Assembly (NCBI RefSeq): GCF_025264665.1
Contig: NZ_CP073697.1
Location: forward strand, 1,798,001 to 1,862,000
DNA length: 64,000 bases
Source: Edaphobacter flagellatus
Lineage (GTDB): Bacteria; Acidobacteriota; Terriglobia; Terriglobales; Acidobacteriaceae
Direction of reading: 5' to 3'
Notes under the pieces: model-generated
Databases searched by the model: none
Told to the model about the DNA's origin: nothing
The model's input: the letters and a program-made list of their open reading frames with translations, nothing else
Translations under genes and position numbers: made by a program
In this document: one piece after another, positions 54,555-62,829 of the stretch
Layout of the letters: each line of letters opens with the position of its first letter
Numbering within the stretch: the stretch's first letter is position 1

Positions 54555-55949
54555 TTAGAGAGACATCGCCCGGCGCCCGAGATTGAGGGCATCCACCCAG
54601 AAGACAGACGAAGAATGTACTGTCTCGATCACGCTACGTATCGACTCCACACAATATTTCAGTTGTGACTCAGTCACCGTCAGAGGTGGTGCAACCTTTA
54701 GCACCATGAAGTTGTTTCCGCAGATCTGAGCCAAAATATCTTTGTCGTTGAACATTCGCATTACCAAGACCTGCCCGAATAGGCCCGGATGGACGGCTTT
54801 GAATGCTTCAAAAGAAATTCTCATAGAAAGACTACGCGGGGCGCGGAACTCAATTCCCGTCAACATGCCTTCGCCGCGCACCTCTTTCACCATTTCATAT
54901 GGGCCGAGTGCTGTACGCAGTTGGTCTCGAAATTCCATTCCGAGGCTATTCGCACGCTCAATCAATCCTTCATTCTGTAGGACCTCTACCGTAGCTATAC
55001 CTGCGCACATAGCCAACGAATTTTCGCTGAAGGTAGAAGTATGAATGAATGCTCTCCGCAAGGAATGAAAGACCGATTTGTAGATCTCCTCCGTCATCAG
55101 CACGGAGGCGCACGGAACTAGGCCCCCACTGAGAGCTTTCGCCATGACAATCATGTCTGGCGCTACGCCATACCGTTGTCCTGCGAGGAACGTACCGGTG
55201 CGTCCCATTCCGGTCTGTACTTCATCCAGAACAAAGAGTGCCCCATGCTTCTGACAGAGTTTCTGAACCCCGGGGAGGTAATCCGCAGGCGGAAGAAGAA
55301 TTCCCGCCTCGGCCTGAATAGGCTCGAGGATGACGGCGGCAATCTTCTTCGTCACGAGTAACTTCTCAATCGCCGAAAGATCTCCAAATGGTACCTCGTG
55401 AGTTCCGTCTAGCATCGGCCCGAAGCTCTCACGCCAGAAATCACTTCCCATCAGCGAAAGCGCTCCGCAAGTCAATCCGTGGAATGCACCGGCAGCGTAT
55501 ATGAGATCTGTCCTGCCAGTATGTGCGCGAGCGAACTTAATGACAGCTTCGATTCCTTCGCTTCCGGAACTACAGAAAAAAGCCTTGGAGACTTTCCCGC
55601 TCGCGTTCTCGCAAAGAATTCGAGCAAGCGCCCCAGCTTTTTCTACTACATTGCTTTGGAGCATAGCCGGGCTTTGGCTTTGCAGCTCAGCCACCAGCTC
55701 GGCGACGACGTGGGGATGATTGTGACCGACGTTGTGGACACAATACCCAGACAGGCAGTCGAGAATCGTTCGGCCATCTCTTGTGTAAAGCTCCGACCCG
55801 CTGCAATGTGTATATTGCACGTTCATCCCGAGCGCGTCCAATAGCTTAACCCAGATCGGATTAACGTGCTGCGCATAGGATCGCTGCTGTTCGGACTGCG
55901 AGAAGAGCTGTCTCCTGTCATAATTCGCGTAGGTGAGTGAAGATGCCAT
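54555..55949 (-). CDS. Class III PLP-dependent aminotransferase
   Basis: The 464-residue enzyme has the class III pattern: SGSEGIEAVIKFARAHTGR, DEVQTGMGRTG with the pyridoxal-contacting Asp, and the Schiff-base Lys271 in VMAKALSGGLVP. Relatives include acetylornithine, 4-aminobutyrate and putrescine aminotransferases, as well as amine-forming enzymes in secondary metabolism. The ribosome site GGAGG precedes the ATG. It is followed by a FAD-dependent reductase and YceI. Its upstream neighbour on the same strand is a VIT1-family gene 75 bp away. An ordinary amino-acid role is possible, but the operon context suggests amination of a lipid or other carbonyl compound. Confidence 0.85.
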   Translation of the reverse strand: MASSLTYANYDRRQLFSQSEQQRSYAQHVNPIWVKLLDALGMNVQYTHCSGSELYTRDGRTILDCLSGYCVHNVGHNHPHVVAELVAELQSQSPAMLQSNVVEKAGALARILCENASGKVSKAFFCSSGSEGIEAVIKFARAHTGRTDLIYAAGAFHGLTCGALSLMGSDFWRESFGPMLDGTHEVPFGDLSAIEKLLVTKKIAAVILEPIQAEAGILLPPADYLPGVQKLCQKHGALFVLDEVQTGMGRTGTFLAGQRYGVAPDMIVMAKALSGGLVPCASVLMTEEIYKSVFHSLRRAFIHTSTFSENSLAMCAGIATVEVLQNEGLIERANSLGMEFRDQLRTALGPYEMVKEVRGEGMLTGIEFRAPRSLSMRISFEAFKAVHPGLFGQVLVMRMFNDKDILAQICGNNFMVLKVAPPLTVTESQLKYCVESIRSVIETVHSSSVFWVDALNLGRRAMSL

Positions 55950-56024
55950 ATGTATCCTCCAGAGGATGGTTCGGGCCGGATGAGTTTCGATGAGAATGGG
56001 TATTGAAACGCAACGTTTGTAGCC

Positions 56025-56720
56025 TCACGGATTTGTTCCAAAGAGTGCGCCAACGCCTGCTGTGACCGCCATGGCCAGCGCTCCCCAGAATGTGACACGT
56101 ATGGCTCCGGCGCCAACGCTTGCGCCGCCAGCCTTTGCGGCGAGACTGCCCAGAAGCGCAAGAAAAAGCAGAGAGGTTCCAGCTACAAGAGGGACCAGAA
56201 GTGCATGCGATGCAATCGTCGCAACGATAAGAGGTAAGACCGCACCCGCGGCGAAGCTGGCAGCAGAGGACAACGCGGCCTGGATCGGACGGGCAATCAG
56301 AGCCTCGGATATTCCGAGTTCATCGCGCGCATGAGCCCCCAATGCATCATGGTCCATCAACTGCTGTGCAACACGTTCAGCGAGCAAAGGCTCAAGTCCA
56401 CGGGAGACATATATCGATGCTAACTCTCTATGCTCTCCCTCATTGTCAGTTCCTAGTTCTTCGCGTTCGAGCTTAAGAGCAGCCTGTTCAGTGTCTGCCT
56501 GAGAATGTACTGAGACGTATTCGCCAGCGGCCATCGACATAGCGCCAGCCACTAATCCGGCGACTCCAGCAACCAGAGTGTTGCGACGGCTCCCATGCGC
56601 AGCTGCGACCCCAAGCACGAGACTTGCGGTGGAGAGTATCCCATCATTTGCGCCCAAAACCGCAGCTCGCAGCCACCCAATGCGTTCTGTGCGATGTTGC
56701 TCCATATGATGGACAGTCAT
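56025..56720 (-). CDS. VIT1/CCC1-family metal transporter
   Basis: The 231-residue membrane protein has the VIT1/CCC1 pattern: RTERIGWLRAAVLGANDGIL in helix 1, then GAMSMAAGEYVSVHSQADTE in helix 2, a long cytoplasmic helical stretch (AALKLEREEL...) and three C-terminal helices. Family members move iron or manganese out of the cytoplasm into vacuoles or the outside. In bacteria they probably export metal ions. The neighbouring haem proteins and the RND efflux genes suggest a metal or redox stress theme, although this gene has no sigma-54 promoter I can see. Confidence 0.85.
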   Translation of the reverse strand: MTVHHMEQHRTERIGWLRAAVLGANDGILSTASLVLGVAAAHGSRRNTLVAGVAGLVAGAMSMAAGEYVSVHSQADTEQAALKLEREELGTDNEGEHRELASIYVSRGLEPLLAERVAQQLMDHDALGAHARDELGISEALIARPIQAALSSAASFAAGAVLPLIVATIASHALLVPLVAGTSLLFLALLGSLAAKAGGASVGAGAIRVTFWGALAMAVTAGVGALFGTNP

Positions 56721-56868
56721 GTTGTTCCCCCTGTGGCAAATGCGGTGGCGACTGGAAGACTATTTGTCGGCGCAATGGTTGAGGCTTCGCTTCCTGCGCT
56801 ATGTTGACCTGCCGATGCACCGTCTTGGACCCAAGACATCGACCTAATTATGAAGTCCTGTTTGTCCA

Positions 56869-57333
56869 TCATTCCGGCAGTCCCTTCACCCAATCGCAGA
56901 AGTGTTGAACTTCCCGCGAGGAGACTCCAGACATAGGGTGGAAAGGGCGGTAGTACCAGAGAGGCATCTTATCCTGACTCATCATGACGCATGCATCGTT
57001 CAAGCGTATCTTTGACATCTCCGGGCTCAGGCGGTCCCACTCGGAGAAATTGAGCCGCGCCGATCCTGTCTGTCGGTCAGCAGTCACGAACGAGGAGATG
57101 GGCCACACACCCGCATACCATGGATTTTCCGGATTGTTGGAATGGCAGGCATAACATGCACGATGGATTGTGGCTCGTACCTCCGCGTCGGGACGGAGTT
57201 GCGCCTCCATGCTCGCGCTTACGGGGCTATGAGGTTGGGGCGACGCCGATGTTGGGCCGGAGAACATACGCACAAAAGAGAAAATCAGGAGGACGATTCC
57301 CACGCCACCAACAATGAAAAAGGCTTTTTTCAC
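56869..57333 (-). CDS. Haem-binding domain protein
   Basis: The 154-residue protein has an N-terminal membrane or signal helix (about residues 5-24) and a c-type haem site C60-Y-A-C63-H64 (RACYACHSNNPENPWYAGVW), followed by PLWYYRPFHPMSG. It resembles the small haem-binding domain proteins often found beside cytochrome c peroxidases. It lies 15 bp after the di-haem peroxidase stop and is likely co-transcribed with it from the sigma-54-type promoter at 58.45 kb. It may pass electrons to the peroxidase in the periplasm. Confidence 0.8.
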   Translation of the reverse strand: MKKAFFIVGGVGIVLLIFSFVRMFSGPTSASPQPHSPVSASMEAQLRPDAEVRATIHRACYACHSNNPENPWYAGVWPISSFVTADRQTGSARLNFSEWDRLSPEMSKIRLNDACVMMSQDKMPLWYYRPFHPMSGVSSREVQHFCDWVKGLPE

Positions 57334-57348
57334 GAATTCATCCTCACT

Positions 57349-58401
57349 TCAGTTACCCGCGGGAGGTACTTTGGACATGTGTGCTCTCTCCGTATCGAGC
57401 GGAAGCGAGATATATTGCTGTGGCAGAGCGCCCGTGAGCGATTTAAGAAAGGCAACGACAAACGCCACATCTTTGTCGGTGAGGTTCTTGCCGCACTGGT
57501 TTTCGCCCATGAGTCTGACAGCATCGTCTAGGGAAGCGACCTTGCCATCGTGGAAGTATGGACCTGTCTTTTCGATATTTCTGAGGGTCGGCACCTTGAA
57601 GACAAGCCGATCGCGATCAAGAGTTGTAACTTGATACCGGCCAGGATCATGTTGATCGGGCCACGGGTGTGTGTAACCCACTTTTTGGAAGGAGTTGCCT
57701 CCTAGCCCCTGCCCCGCATGGCAGGATGCACATCCGGTCTTCAGAAAAACTTGTAATCCGATCTTTTCTGTTGCACTAAGGGCGTTCTCGTCTCCCAGGA
57801 GGTAGCCGTCCCATCGTGCTGGAGTCCTCAGACCGCCTTCAAAGGCAGCGACTGCGTCTGCAAAATGGTCAAAGGTGACGGGCTCGGTAGATCCGGGAAA
57901 TGCAGCCTTAAATGGATCAGTGTAGCCGGGAAGGGTTTTTATTCGCGCGACTACCGCATCGCCACTCGGCATTCCCATCTCCACGGGGTTCAAGATCGGG
58001 CCTTTTGCCTGTGCAGCGAGATTGGCGGCCCGTCCGTCCCAGAACTGAACGAAATTGAGTGCTGCGTTGTATACAGTCGGTGCATTGCGTCCGCCTAGCC
58101 GTCCATCGTGACCGGTCGACAGTCTGTGCCCGTCAACTCCGTAGGCATTAAGGAGATGGCAGGAGTTGCACGAGGTATTGTTGCCTGCAGAGAGCCTCTC
58201 GTCGTAGTAAAGTTTCCGGCCCAGGTCGATGAGGGCCTGCGACGAAGGCAGGCCGGGAGCAGGCACCGCAAGCGGAGTGAATTGACGGCGCAGGGCGGTC
58301 GGCGAAATATCAGCATCCGGGTTGGGATCGAAGGCTCTCATGCTACATCCTGTGGTCAAAAGCAGGAAGCCAAGTCCCAATCCCATCACAATCGATTGAT
58401 T
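57349..58401 (-). CDS. Di-haem cytochrome c peroxidase, lipoprotein
   Basis: The 350-residue protein starts at ATG 58401 with a lipobox (LLTTGC, Cys20). It has two c-type haem motifs typical of CcpA/MauG proteins: C79-N-S-C82-H83 and C225-A-S-C228-H229. Conserved stretches include GRLGGRNAPTVYNAALN and KVPTLRNIEKTGPYFHDGKV. Such enzymes reduce periplasmic hydrogen peroxide or oxidise protein side chains. The longer frame to 58434 places the start in the promoter region. It is divergent from the histidine kinase, with two sigma-54-type promoters and a perfect inverted repeat between. Confidence 0.88.
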   Translation of the reverse strand, partial: NQSIVMGLGLGFLLLTTGCSMRAFDPNPDADISPTALRRQFTPLAVPAPGLPSSQALIDLGRKLYYDERLSAGNNTSCNSCHLLNAYGVDGHRLSTGHDGRLGGRNAPTVYNAALNFVQFWDGRAANLAAQAKGPILNPVEMGMPSGDAVVARIKTLPGYTDPFKAAFPGSTEPVTFDHFADAVAAFEGGLRTPARWDGYLLGDENALSATEKIGLQVFLKTGCASCHAGQGLGGNSFQKVGYTHPWPDQHDPGRYQVTTLDRDRLVFKVPTLRNIEKTGPYFHDGKVASLDDAVRLMGENQCGKNLTDKDVAFVVAFLKSLTGALPQQYISLPLDTERAHMSKVPPAGN

Positions 58402-58450
58402 CATCCCGATCCCTCGCAGGCAGCCACAAAACACATCTGAAAGCAGAGAG

Positions 58451-58465
58451 GCAACCAGGGGGCCA
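58451..58465 (-). promoter_or_regulatory. Sigma-54 promoter of the peroxidase operon
   Basis: The minus strand reads TGGCCCCCTGGTTGC, fitting TGGCMC-N5-TTGC with GG and GC ten bases apart. Transcription would start about 12 bases further, near 58440, and run into the peroxidase gene. Confidence 0.6.
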
Positions 58466-58523
58466 TTCAGGTATGGCCGAAAATATGGAAGAAATGGTTA
58501 GGGGAGTCGCATCGAAAGCAACT

Positions 58524-58564
58524 CAGTTCAAAGATTCAAACTTTAAGTACGAATCTTTGAACTG
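58524..58564. promoter_or_regulatory. Perfect 14-bp inverted repeat, candidate enhancer
   Basis: CAGTTCAAAGATTC (58524-58537) is repeated inverted at 58551-58564 (GAATCTTTGAACTG) after a 13-nt spacer. It lies between two divergent sigma-54-type promoters, about 60-110 bp from one and 35-75 bp from the other, at typical enhancer distance. A hairpin terminator is less likely, since no gene ends here. Confidence 0.7.
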
Positions 58565-58599
58565 AAGCGGCATATAAGGCCTCTATCGCCATTGGGGCG

Positions 58600-58615
58600 T
58601 GGCACTCGGCGTGCT
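58600..58615 (+). promoter_or_regulatory. Sigma-54 promoter of the kinase operon
   Basis: TGGCACTCGGCGTGCT matches the consensus TGGCAC-N5-TTGCW except for one base. Transcription would begin near 58626, about 45 bp before the kinase start. Confidence 0.75.
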
Positions 58616-58672
58616 ATACGATCCAGATAGTAATTCTGTAATTCGCAGGTCAATCAAGAGCGTGTGTGTCCA

Positions 58673-59977
58673 ATGCCTCATCGTCTTTCACTTACCGCTA
58701 CCATCGTCAACCGCTCGGTTATCGGAACCGTATATCTTGCCGTACTTCTCATTTTTTTCGGAGCACAGATTGTTTTCACTACTTTCATGGCCCTACCTCC
58801 GCTATCTGTCTTTTTTCTGGTTGCGCTTGGAAGTAGCCTTCGGCTCATAGAAATTGTTTACGCCAAACATCTGACTGGCCGAGACGGATCGACTGGCATA
58901 TGGTTGGCAGTCCCCTCGATTATCTGGGCATTGGTGCTGGCGCTTCTGCTCGCCATGCTAACCCGGCAGGCTGATACGCATTATTTCGGAATGCTGATCT
59001 TGCCGATCCTTGAGGCGGCAATCTATTTTTCACTTGTAGCAACATTGGTCGTCGCTACCGCGGCGTCAATGATCTCCCTCTTTTGGGTCGCATATGTAGC
59101 GGGCTTTCGCTCTCCGTTCGAGGGAGGCGAAATACTGGAGGCTAGCACCCTGGTGCTGGTGTACTTCATCGTAGGTTGCCTGGTATGGCTGCTCGTGCAT
59201 ATGCTGCGTGATCGCGAAGAGCAACTCCGTCAGAAACTAGGCGACCTGGAAACAACGCGAAGTAAACTCATCGAAGAAGAGAAATTGGCGGCAATGGGAC
59301 GCCTGGCCAGCGCCGTCGCTCACGAAATCAGAAATCCTGTCGCCATCATCGCCAGCTCCCTTGAGATAGCGGCATCAAAGGCGTTTGCCTCGGATGAGCG
59401 AGAAGAAATGTCGCATATAGCCGCTCTCGAAGCGAAACGGCTGGAAAAACTCACAACAGATTTTCTCTCATATGCGCGACCTGGAGGAGCTCCATTCCAA
59501 CCTCTCGATGCAACAATCCTCATTGGCTATATCGTTTCGATTGTTCAACCACAGATCCTCCAAAAGGGACTGCAAATCAGTGTAGCGATGTGCAGCAGAT
59601 GCGCTATCGACGGTGATGAGAGCCAGTTACAACAGGCGCTCCTAAACCTAATGCGCAACGCCATTGAAGCTTCGCCGCAGAACGGTCGCATCCTTGTTAG
59701 CGTCGACCAGCCTTCGGAGGTGGATTTACGGATCAGGATCGAAAATGGGGGGCCTGCGCTTCCCCAGCGCATCGCACGGCATATGTTTGAACCGTTCTTT
59801 ACCGCAAAAGAAGGTGGCACAGGGCTAGGTCTTGCGATTGCCAGAAGCATTATCGATAGGCATCACGGTGAACTCTACTTGGCTCGAAATGAGGAGAATC
59901 ATATCGTTTTTGCGATCTCTCTTCCGCTGGTAAAGAAGAACGCAATAAGAGAAGCGCAACCCGCGGTGGAGTTCTAA
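58673..59977 (+). CDS. Membrane sensor histidine kinase
   Basis: The protein of about 434 residues has five or six hydrophobic helices in its first 180 residues. The HisKA domain follows, with the phospho-acceptor His in MGRLASAVAHEIRNPVAIIA (about residue 217), and then the HATPase domain (LMRNAIEASPQNG, EGGTGLGLAIARSII). There is no large periplasmic sensor, so the membrane region itself may sense the signal. I prefer the ATG at 673 of this kilobase (58673) to a GTG at 58664. The NtrC-like regulator starts 2 bp after its stop, so they form a two-component pair, ZraS/ZraR-like in layout. Confidence 0.88.
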   Translation: MPHRLSLTATIVNRSVIGTVYLAVLLIFFGAQIVFTTFMALPPLSVFFLVALGSSLRLIEIVYAKHLTGRDGSTGIWLAVPSIIWALVLALLLAMLTRQADTHYFGMLILPILEAAIYFSLVATLVVATAASMISLFWVAYVAGFRSPFEGGEILEASTLVLVYFIVGCLVWLLVHMLRDREEQLRQKLGDLETTRSKLIEEEKLAAMGRLASAVAHEIRNPVAIIASSLEIAASKAFASDEREEMSHIAALEAKRLEKLTTDFLSYARPGGAPFQPLDATILIGYIVSIVQPQILQKGLQISVAMCSRCAIDGDESQLQQALLNLMRNAIEASPQNGRILVSVDQPSEVDLRIRIENGGPALPQRIARHMFEPFFTAKEGGTGLGLAIARSIIDRHHGELYLARNEENHIVFAISLPLVKKNAIREAQPAVEF

Positions 59978-59979
59978 CG

Positions 59980-61350
59980 ATGGCAAGAGTCCTTATTGTC
60001 GAAGACGAACCGAATATGCGGAAGGTCCTTTCCACCAACCTTCGTCAGGACGGTCATTCTCTGGTGGAAGCTTCCACTGTGAAAGAAGGGCTACAGGCGG
60101 TATACGGCAACGATTTCGATGTTGCCCTGTTGGACCAGAAATTGCCCGACGGAGAAGGCTCCGAGGTGCTGCAAGCTATCCAGCAGGCCGAGCCTTCTAC
60201 TGCAGTCGTTGTCTTGACCGCTTTTGGTACCGTCGAACTTGCAGTAGAGGCAATGCGTAACGGCGTGTTTGACTTCTTAACCAAGCCTTTCTCAGCGGAC
60301 AATCTGCGCGCAGTCGTTCGGCGTGCTGCTGAACGGGCGGTGCTAAGTCGTGAAAATGATCTGTTGCGCAACACCGTAGACAGACTTGAGGGGCAATCGG
60401 AGATACGTGGCAGCAGTGTGGCAATTGTGAAATTGCGAGAGCTGATTTCGCGGGTCGGCCCAACTGACGCGACAGTGCTGATTACCGGGGAGACCGGAAC
60501 CGGCAAAGAGCTGGTGGCACGAGCTATTCACAAGAGCAGTGATCGCTCGACGAAACCGCTCATCAGCGTCAATTGCGCCGCCTTCTCCGACACGCTGCTC
60601 GAAAGTGAACTGTTTGGCCATGAGCGAGGAGCTTTTACAGGAGCAGATAAGACACGCTACGGCCTTTTTGAAGCCGCTCACCAGGGAACGCTGTTTCTGG
60701 ACGAGGCTGGAGAGATGTCCGCTGCTGCACAGGCCAAGCTCCTGCGCGTTCTCGCGGAGGGAAAGATTACGCGTGTTGGCTCCACAGCAGCACGCGACGT
60801 CGACGTCCGTGTCCTGGTCGCTACGCATCGCGATCTTAGAAAGGAAGTTGTCAATGGAACCTTTCGCCAGGATCTTTACTATCGGCTTGCTATCGTGCCT
60901 ATTGAGGTACCTCCTCTCCGCCACCGAACCGCAGATATCCCTGAGATAGCAGGGCATCTCCTTCGCCAGATAGCAAGCGATTTGAAGACCACGACTCGGA
61001 CTCTTCATCCAGATGCAATGCAGCAATTAAGGTCCTACAGCTTCCCCGGAAATGTGCGAGAGTTACGCAATCTGCTCGAGCGTGCCTGCATATTAGCAAG
61101 CGGCCCGGAGTTACTCTGGATCGACTTGCCGGAGGTAGTTCAGAGCACAGACGCAAGTCCTGGCCTGCCCATCTTCAACGGCACATCGCTGCCTGAAGAG
61201 TTCCATCTTCGGAGTGCATTGGCCTCCTGGGAACGAGGCATTATTGAACAGACACTCACGAAGACGAATGGATCAAAGACGGAGGCGGCTCGTAGGCTGG
61301 GCATCTCAAAAAGCGATCTGAGCTATAAGCTATCGAAGTACGGCCTGTGA
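59980..61350 (+). CDS. NtrC-family sigma-54 response regulator
   Basis: The 456-residue protein has the full NtrC/ZraR order: a receiver domain (1-118) with phospho-acceptor Asp52 in VALLDQKLPDGEG, a sigma-54 AAA+ domain (about 140-370) with Walker A GETGTGKE (170-177), the sigma-54 loop GAFTGA (217-222) and Walker B LFLDE, and a C-terminal Fis-type helix-turn-helix (EAARRLGISKSDLSYKLSKY). It is co-transcribed with the kinase. The local -24/-12 promoters and GTTCAAA-type repeats make it the likely activator of the peroxidase, kinase and efflux operons. Confidence 0.92.
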   Translation: MARVLIVEDEPNMRKVLSTNLRQDGHSLVEASTVKEGLQAVYGNDFDVALLDQKLPDGEGSEVLQAIQQAEPSTAVVVLTAFGTVELAVEAMRNGVFDFLTKPFSADNLRAVVRRAAERAVLSRENDLLRNTVDRLEGQSEIRGSSVAIVKLRELISRVGPTDATVLITGETGTGKELVARAIHKSSDRSTKPLISVNCAAFSDTLLESELFGHERGAFTGADKTRYGLFEAAHQGTLFLDEAGEMSAAAQAKLLRVLAEGKITRVGSTAARDVDVRVLVATHRDLRKEVVNGTFRQDLYYRLAIVPIEVPPLRHRTADIPEIAGHLLRQIASDLKTTTRTLHPDAMQQLRSYSFPGNVRELRNLLERACILASGPELLWIDLPEVVQSTDASPGLPIFNGTSLPEEFHLRSALASWERGIIEQTLTKTNGSKTEAARRLGISKSDLSYKLSKYGL

Positions 61351-61439
61351 TCCTGATTATTAAGCGTCTCCCCTAAGCTTTAATGCGCGACATTAAGTGC
61401 CAATTTGGCAGCATAGTGCCTGTTGCTGCGTTTGGATCC

Positions 61440-61455
61440 GTTCAAAAATTTGAAC
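61440..61455. promoter_or_regulatory. Candidate enhancer before the TolC gene
   Basis: GTTCAAAAATTTGAAC is a perfect inverted repeat (7-bp arms, 2-bp spacer). Its half-site GTTCAAA is the same as in the 58.5-kb repeat, and it lies about 82-97 bp upstream of the -24 box. Confidence 0.55.
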
Positions 61456-61537
61456 ACGAATTTGAATTGTTACCCCTTCTTTAGCCTTCCTCGTTGTCAT
61501 TGTCCATTGTTTCGCGGTCTTTTCGCATAATTCGGTC

Positions 61538-61552
61538 TGGCCCTTGACATGC
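61538..61552 (+). promoter_or_regulatory. Sigma-54 promoter of the efflux operon
   Basis: TGGCCCTTGACATGC has GG and GC ten bases apart and fits TGGCMC-N5-TTGC with one mismatch. It overlaps the first in-frame ATG at 61549, so the real TolC-family start must be further downstream. Confidence 0.65.
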
Positions 61553-61569
61553 CTTATGGATTGCAGCGT

Positions 61570-62829
61570 ATGAAGCAACCGGCCGTATCGACATCCCACA
61601 TTCATCTCACAGCCGTTAGGATGATTGTTCTATCGTTGTGCTTTACTTCCGCCTCCGCTCAGGGACCACAGTTCCAAGACCTATCTCTCCGCGATGCGAT
61701 CCAATCGGCCTTGAACAAAAGGGCCGAGCTGCGGGCCGCCGCGCAGACTCAGGAATCCGCCATCCAGCTGCGTCGGCAGGCCCGCTTTATTCCGAACCCT
61801 CGGCTCTTTTATCAATCTGAGAATCTGCGCCCCGGTGTCGATTTCCTGCAAGGTGTCGATACCTATGCCTACGCCAGTGAGGTGCTGGAAGTGTCCGGGC
61901 GGCGGGGTACTCGTATCGCAGCAGCCGATAGCGCTGTTCATCGCGCTCAGCTTACCTTGGAACAACAACGGCGGATCATCGAGCTTCGCGTAGCCCAGGC
62001 CTACTGGGAAGCGCTGCGGCTGCAATACCTGCGAACGCTGGCGGATCAGAGCGTCGGATTCTATCGCGAGATCCTCGACTATCACCAGAAGCGGTTCAAC
62101 GAAGGCAAGATTGCCGCGGTCGATCTGCTTCGCGTACGGCTGGAGGAGGCGCGGGCCGAGGCGAGCGCCGACTCCAGCAGACTCGCCGAGGCTCAGGCAA
62201 AGCAGAGACTGGCCCGCGAGATGGGCTTAATCATTACGAACAACTGGAGGCTTACCGAATCCTTCGATGTGCTCAATTCACCAAAGGAGCCTGTTTCTAC
62301 AAACGATCCACAGGATGAGCGTATCGAAGTGAGCCTAGCCAGACAGGCAATCGATGCAGCCCGCGCCAACCTGATGACACAAAAAGCCCAAGGTAGGCCA
62401 GATATCGACGCGCTCTTTGGGTACAAACGTACGGCGGGTTTCGACACAATGATTGCTGGCTTTCAATTGAACCTGCCAGTCTTTGACCGCAATCAAGGGG
62501 CAGCATCCGCCGCACGATTCGACGTCGAAGCCAGTCAGTCTATGCTTGCCGCAGCGCGGCAGCAGAGCGCGAGCGATCTGGCTCTTGCGCGAATGTCCTA
62601 CGATACGTGGCGGCGTCAGGTCTCGGAGCGCTACCGTCCGCTGCTGGATCAGGCCGTCGACATTGCGAATATCTCGCGGGCAGCCTACCGCGAGGGAGGC
62701 ACGGACCTGCTCCGCCTGCTGGACTCGGAGCGACTGCGTGTGGACACGCAGAGTGCCTGGGTGGAAGCGCTGGGCAACTATCACCAGAGCGTCCTTTCTC
62801 TGGAATACGCCGAGGGTCTTGAGCCATGA
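61570..62829 (+). CDS. TolC-family outer-membrane channel (CzcC-like)
   Basis: The protein of about 419 residues has a signal peptide (MIVLSLCFTSASAQG region) and the repeated helical pattern of TolC-family channels: SLRDAIQSALNKRAELRAAA, then a long coiled coil and the second repeat VSLARQAIDAARANLMTQKA followed by FQLNLPVFDRNQGA. Three in-frame starts exist. The ATG at 61549 overlaps the sigma-54 promoter and is unlikely; 61570 is possible; 61621 begins directly at the signal core and is also possible. Its stop overlaps the next gene's start (ATGA). It is the outer-membrane part of a tripartite efflux pump. Confidence 0.85.
   Translation: MKQPAVSTSHIHLTAVRMIVLSLCFTSASAQGPQFQDLSLRDAIQSALNKRAELRAAAQTQESAIQLRRQARFIPNPRLFYQSENLRPGVDFLQGVDTYAYASEVLEVSGRRGTRIAAADSAVHRAQLTLEQQRRIIELRVAQAYWEALRLQYLRTLADQSVGFYREILDYHQKRFNEGKIAAVDLLRVRLEEARAEASADSSRLAEAQAKQRLAREMGLIITNNWRLTESFDVLNSPKEPVSTNDPQDERIEVSLARQAIDAARANLMTQKAQGRPDIDALFGYKRTAGFDTMIAGFQLNLPVFDRNQGAASAARFDVEASQSMLAAARQQSASDLALARMSYDTWRRQVSERYRPLLDQAVDIANISRAAYREGGTDLLRLLDSERLRVDTQSAWVEALGNYHQSVLSLEYAEGLEP

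Noticed and set aside
56785..56812. Weak sigma-54-like pattern upstream of the VIT1 gene
   Set aside because: Only the GG and GC spacing fits; flanking consensus bases are missing.
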